NCBI GenBank assembly: GCA_017399445.1
Contig: JAFQCM010000014.1
Coordinates: forward strand, 1 to 53,604
Direction: 5' to 3'
DNA length: 53,604 bases
From: Lachnospiraceae bacterium
Lineage (GTDB): Bacteria; Bacillota; Clostridia; Lachnospirales; Lachnospiraceae
Position numbers and translations under genes: made by a program. Of this stretch, positions 53,116 to 53,604 are shown in pieces. The notes below the pieces were generated by a model. That model had not been told where the DNA came from and did no database searches. It worked only from the letters and a program-made list of their open reading frames with translations. Each line of letters begins with the position of its first letter. Position 1 is the first letter of the stretch.

Positions 53116-53604
53116 CTATTTTCGTGAATACCTATTTCCATTATTCACGCTTTTTTTCACTTTCTTTTGCAATTTAATTAATCTTTTCTTTTCTGCTTTT
53201 CCTTTTATCTTATTTGCATTTCCTTTTTTCACTTCCATTTTCACTTTAAATGTATGAAGCTTTTTGTTTTTTATCATTGAAGAAAAATTATCTTTATAAA
53301 CGCAAATTTTTTTTCCTAAATGAACCTTTTCTGTTTTTTCACCAGTTCCTGGTGCCGGTGTCACTGTTGGTACTTCTGTTGGTGTCGCTGTTGGTACCTC
53401 TGTTGGTGTCACTGTTGGCACTTCTGTTGGTGTCGCTGTTGGTACCTCTGTTGGCACTTCTGTTGGTGTCGCTGTTGGTACTTCTGTTGGTGTCGCTGTT
53501 GGTACCTCTGTTGGCACTTCTGTTGGTGTCGCTGTTGGTACCTCTGTTGGCACTTCTGTTGGTGTCGCTGTTGGTACCTCTGTTGGCACTTCTGTTGGTG
53601 TCGC
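53116..53604 (-). CDS. Thr/Pro-repeat protein, 5'-truncated by window edge
   Basis: The C-terminal part of a protein whose gene runs past the right edge. The visible 163 residues are a TPTEVPT-type repeat stretch of about 80 residues. This is followed by [12 protein letters not shown] and a ~70-residue basic tail ([31 protein letters not shown]). The ATG at 53589 is only an internal Met. Such Thr/Pro stalks usually link an extracellular domain to the wall or to a second domain, and the Lys-rich tail could hold it on anionic polymers (inference). No LPXTG or TM anchor is seen. It ends at a strong terminator before the cyclase promoter. Confidence 0.75.
   Translation of the reverse strand, partial: ATPTEVPTEVPTATPTEVPTEVPTATPTEVPTEVPTATPTEVPTATPTEVPTEVPTATPTEVPTVTPTEVPTATPTEVPTVTPAPGTGEKTEKVHLGKKICVYKDNFSSMIKNKKLHTFKVKMEVKKGNANKIKGKAEKKRLIKLQKKVKKSVNNGNRYSRK
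53346..53604. repeat. coding minisatellite (TPTEVPT units)
   Basis: Near-identical units starting GTTGGTGTCGCTGTTGGTAC and GTTGGCACTTC alternate, giving 12-, 24- and 36-bp periods up to the window edge. All are multiples of three and in frame with the gene. It is not a CRISPR array: there are no unique spacers. Confidence 0.92.

Noticed and set aside
53346..53604. CRISPR-like repeat array
   Set aside because: Units are contiguous, in frame and of 12/24/36-bp periodicity with no unique spacers. They encode TPTEVPT.

Overview
The window looks like a low-GC Gram-positive (Firmicutes) chromosome, most likely a gut-type Clostridia of the Lachnospiraceae. The grounds are AT-rich DNA, strong AGGAGG ribosome binding sites, T-box leaders on two tRNA synthetase genes, a eukaryote-like (type 2) IleRS, the apt-relA-MBL-hemZ-aspS gene order, DUF1540 and SEC-C proteins, large secreted Ig-like/FN3 repeat proteins and several chemoreceptors. 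Most genes lie on the minus strand. I saw no tRNA, rRNA or CRISPR array.

Layout. 0.2-3 kb: carbohydrate ABC importer (ATPase and two permeases, no binding protein in view). 3-8 kb: chemoreceptor, small lipoprotein, aconitase-family hydratase. 8.4-13.4 kb: secreted FN3 protein, glycogen phosphorylase, XRE-HTH/Uma2 fusion. 13.5-17.4 kb: ileS with an Ile T-box, and a 283-bp inverted-repeat element lying between T-box and gene. 17.5-21.9 kb: decayed Big_2-type pseudogene, second chemoreceptor, IS4-like transposase, DUF1540 protein. 21.9-26.2 kb: thrS with a Thr T-box, a ClC-family transporter, a SEC-C protein. 26.3-33.2 kb: 1322-aa LRR/Ig-like surface protein, small conserved protein, third chemoreceptor with a long lysine-rich N-terminus. 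33.4-44.5 kb: housekeeping block aspS, HD-GYP, hemZ, MBL hydrolase, relA, apt, pnp, rpsO, truA. 44.6-46.1 kb: response regulator and soluble histidine kinase.

46.1-53 kb is the accessory highlight: a lasso-peptide-like RiPP locus. In transcription order (minus strand) it has an asparagine-synthetase-like cyclase, a 50-aa precursor, an HPr-kinase-like enzyme, an ABC exporter, a polyprenyl-phosphate sugar-phosphotransferase and a PqqD-type recognition element. The precursor leader has the W-x-x-P-x-M and penultimate-Thr signature of paeninodin-type lasso leaders. The predicted core starts with Asn and ends in Phe-Ser-Glu. No B2 leader protease is visible in the window. The precursor has its own promoter and is followed by a strong terminator, as expected for making more substrate than enzyme. 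The right edge cuts through a Thr/Pro-repeat protein.

Functionally, the T-box leaders couple ileS and thrS to uncharged tRNA. relA and HD-GYP point to nucleotide signalling beside aspS. rpsO-pnp carries a long leader hairpin reminiscent of RNase III/PNPase autoregulation. Three receptors, none with recognisable ligand specificity, imply a chemotactic cell. Start sites, promoters and hairpins below were read by eye; no homology search or folding software was used.
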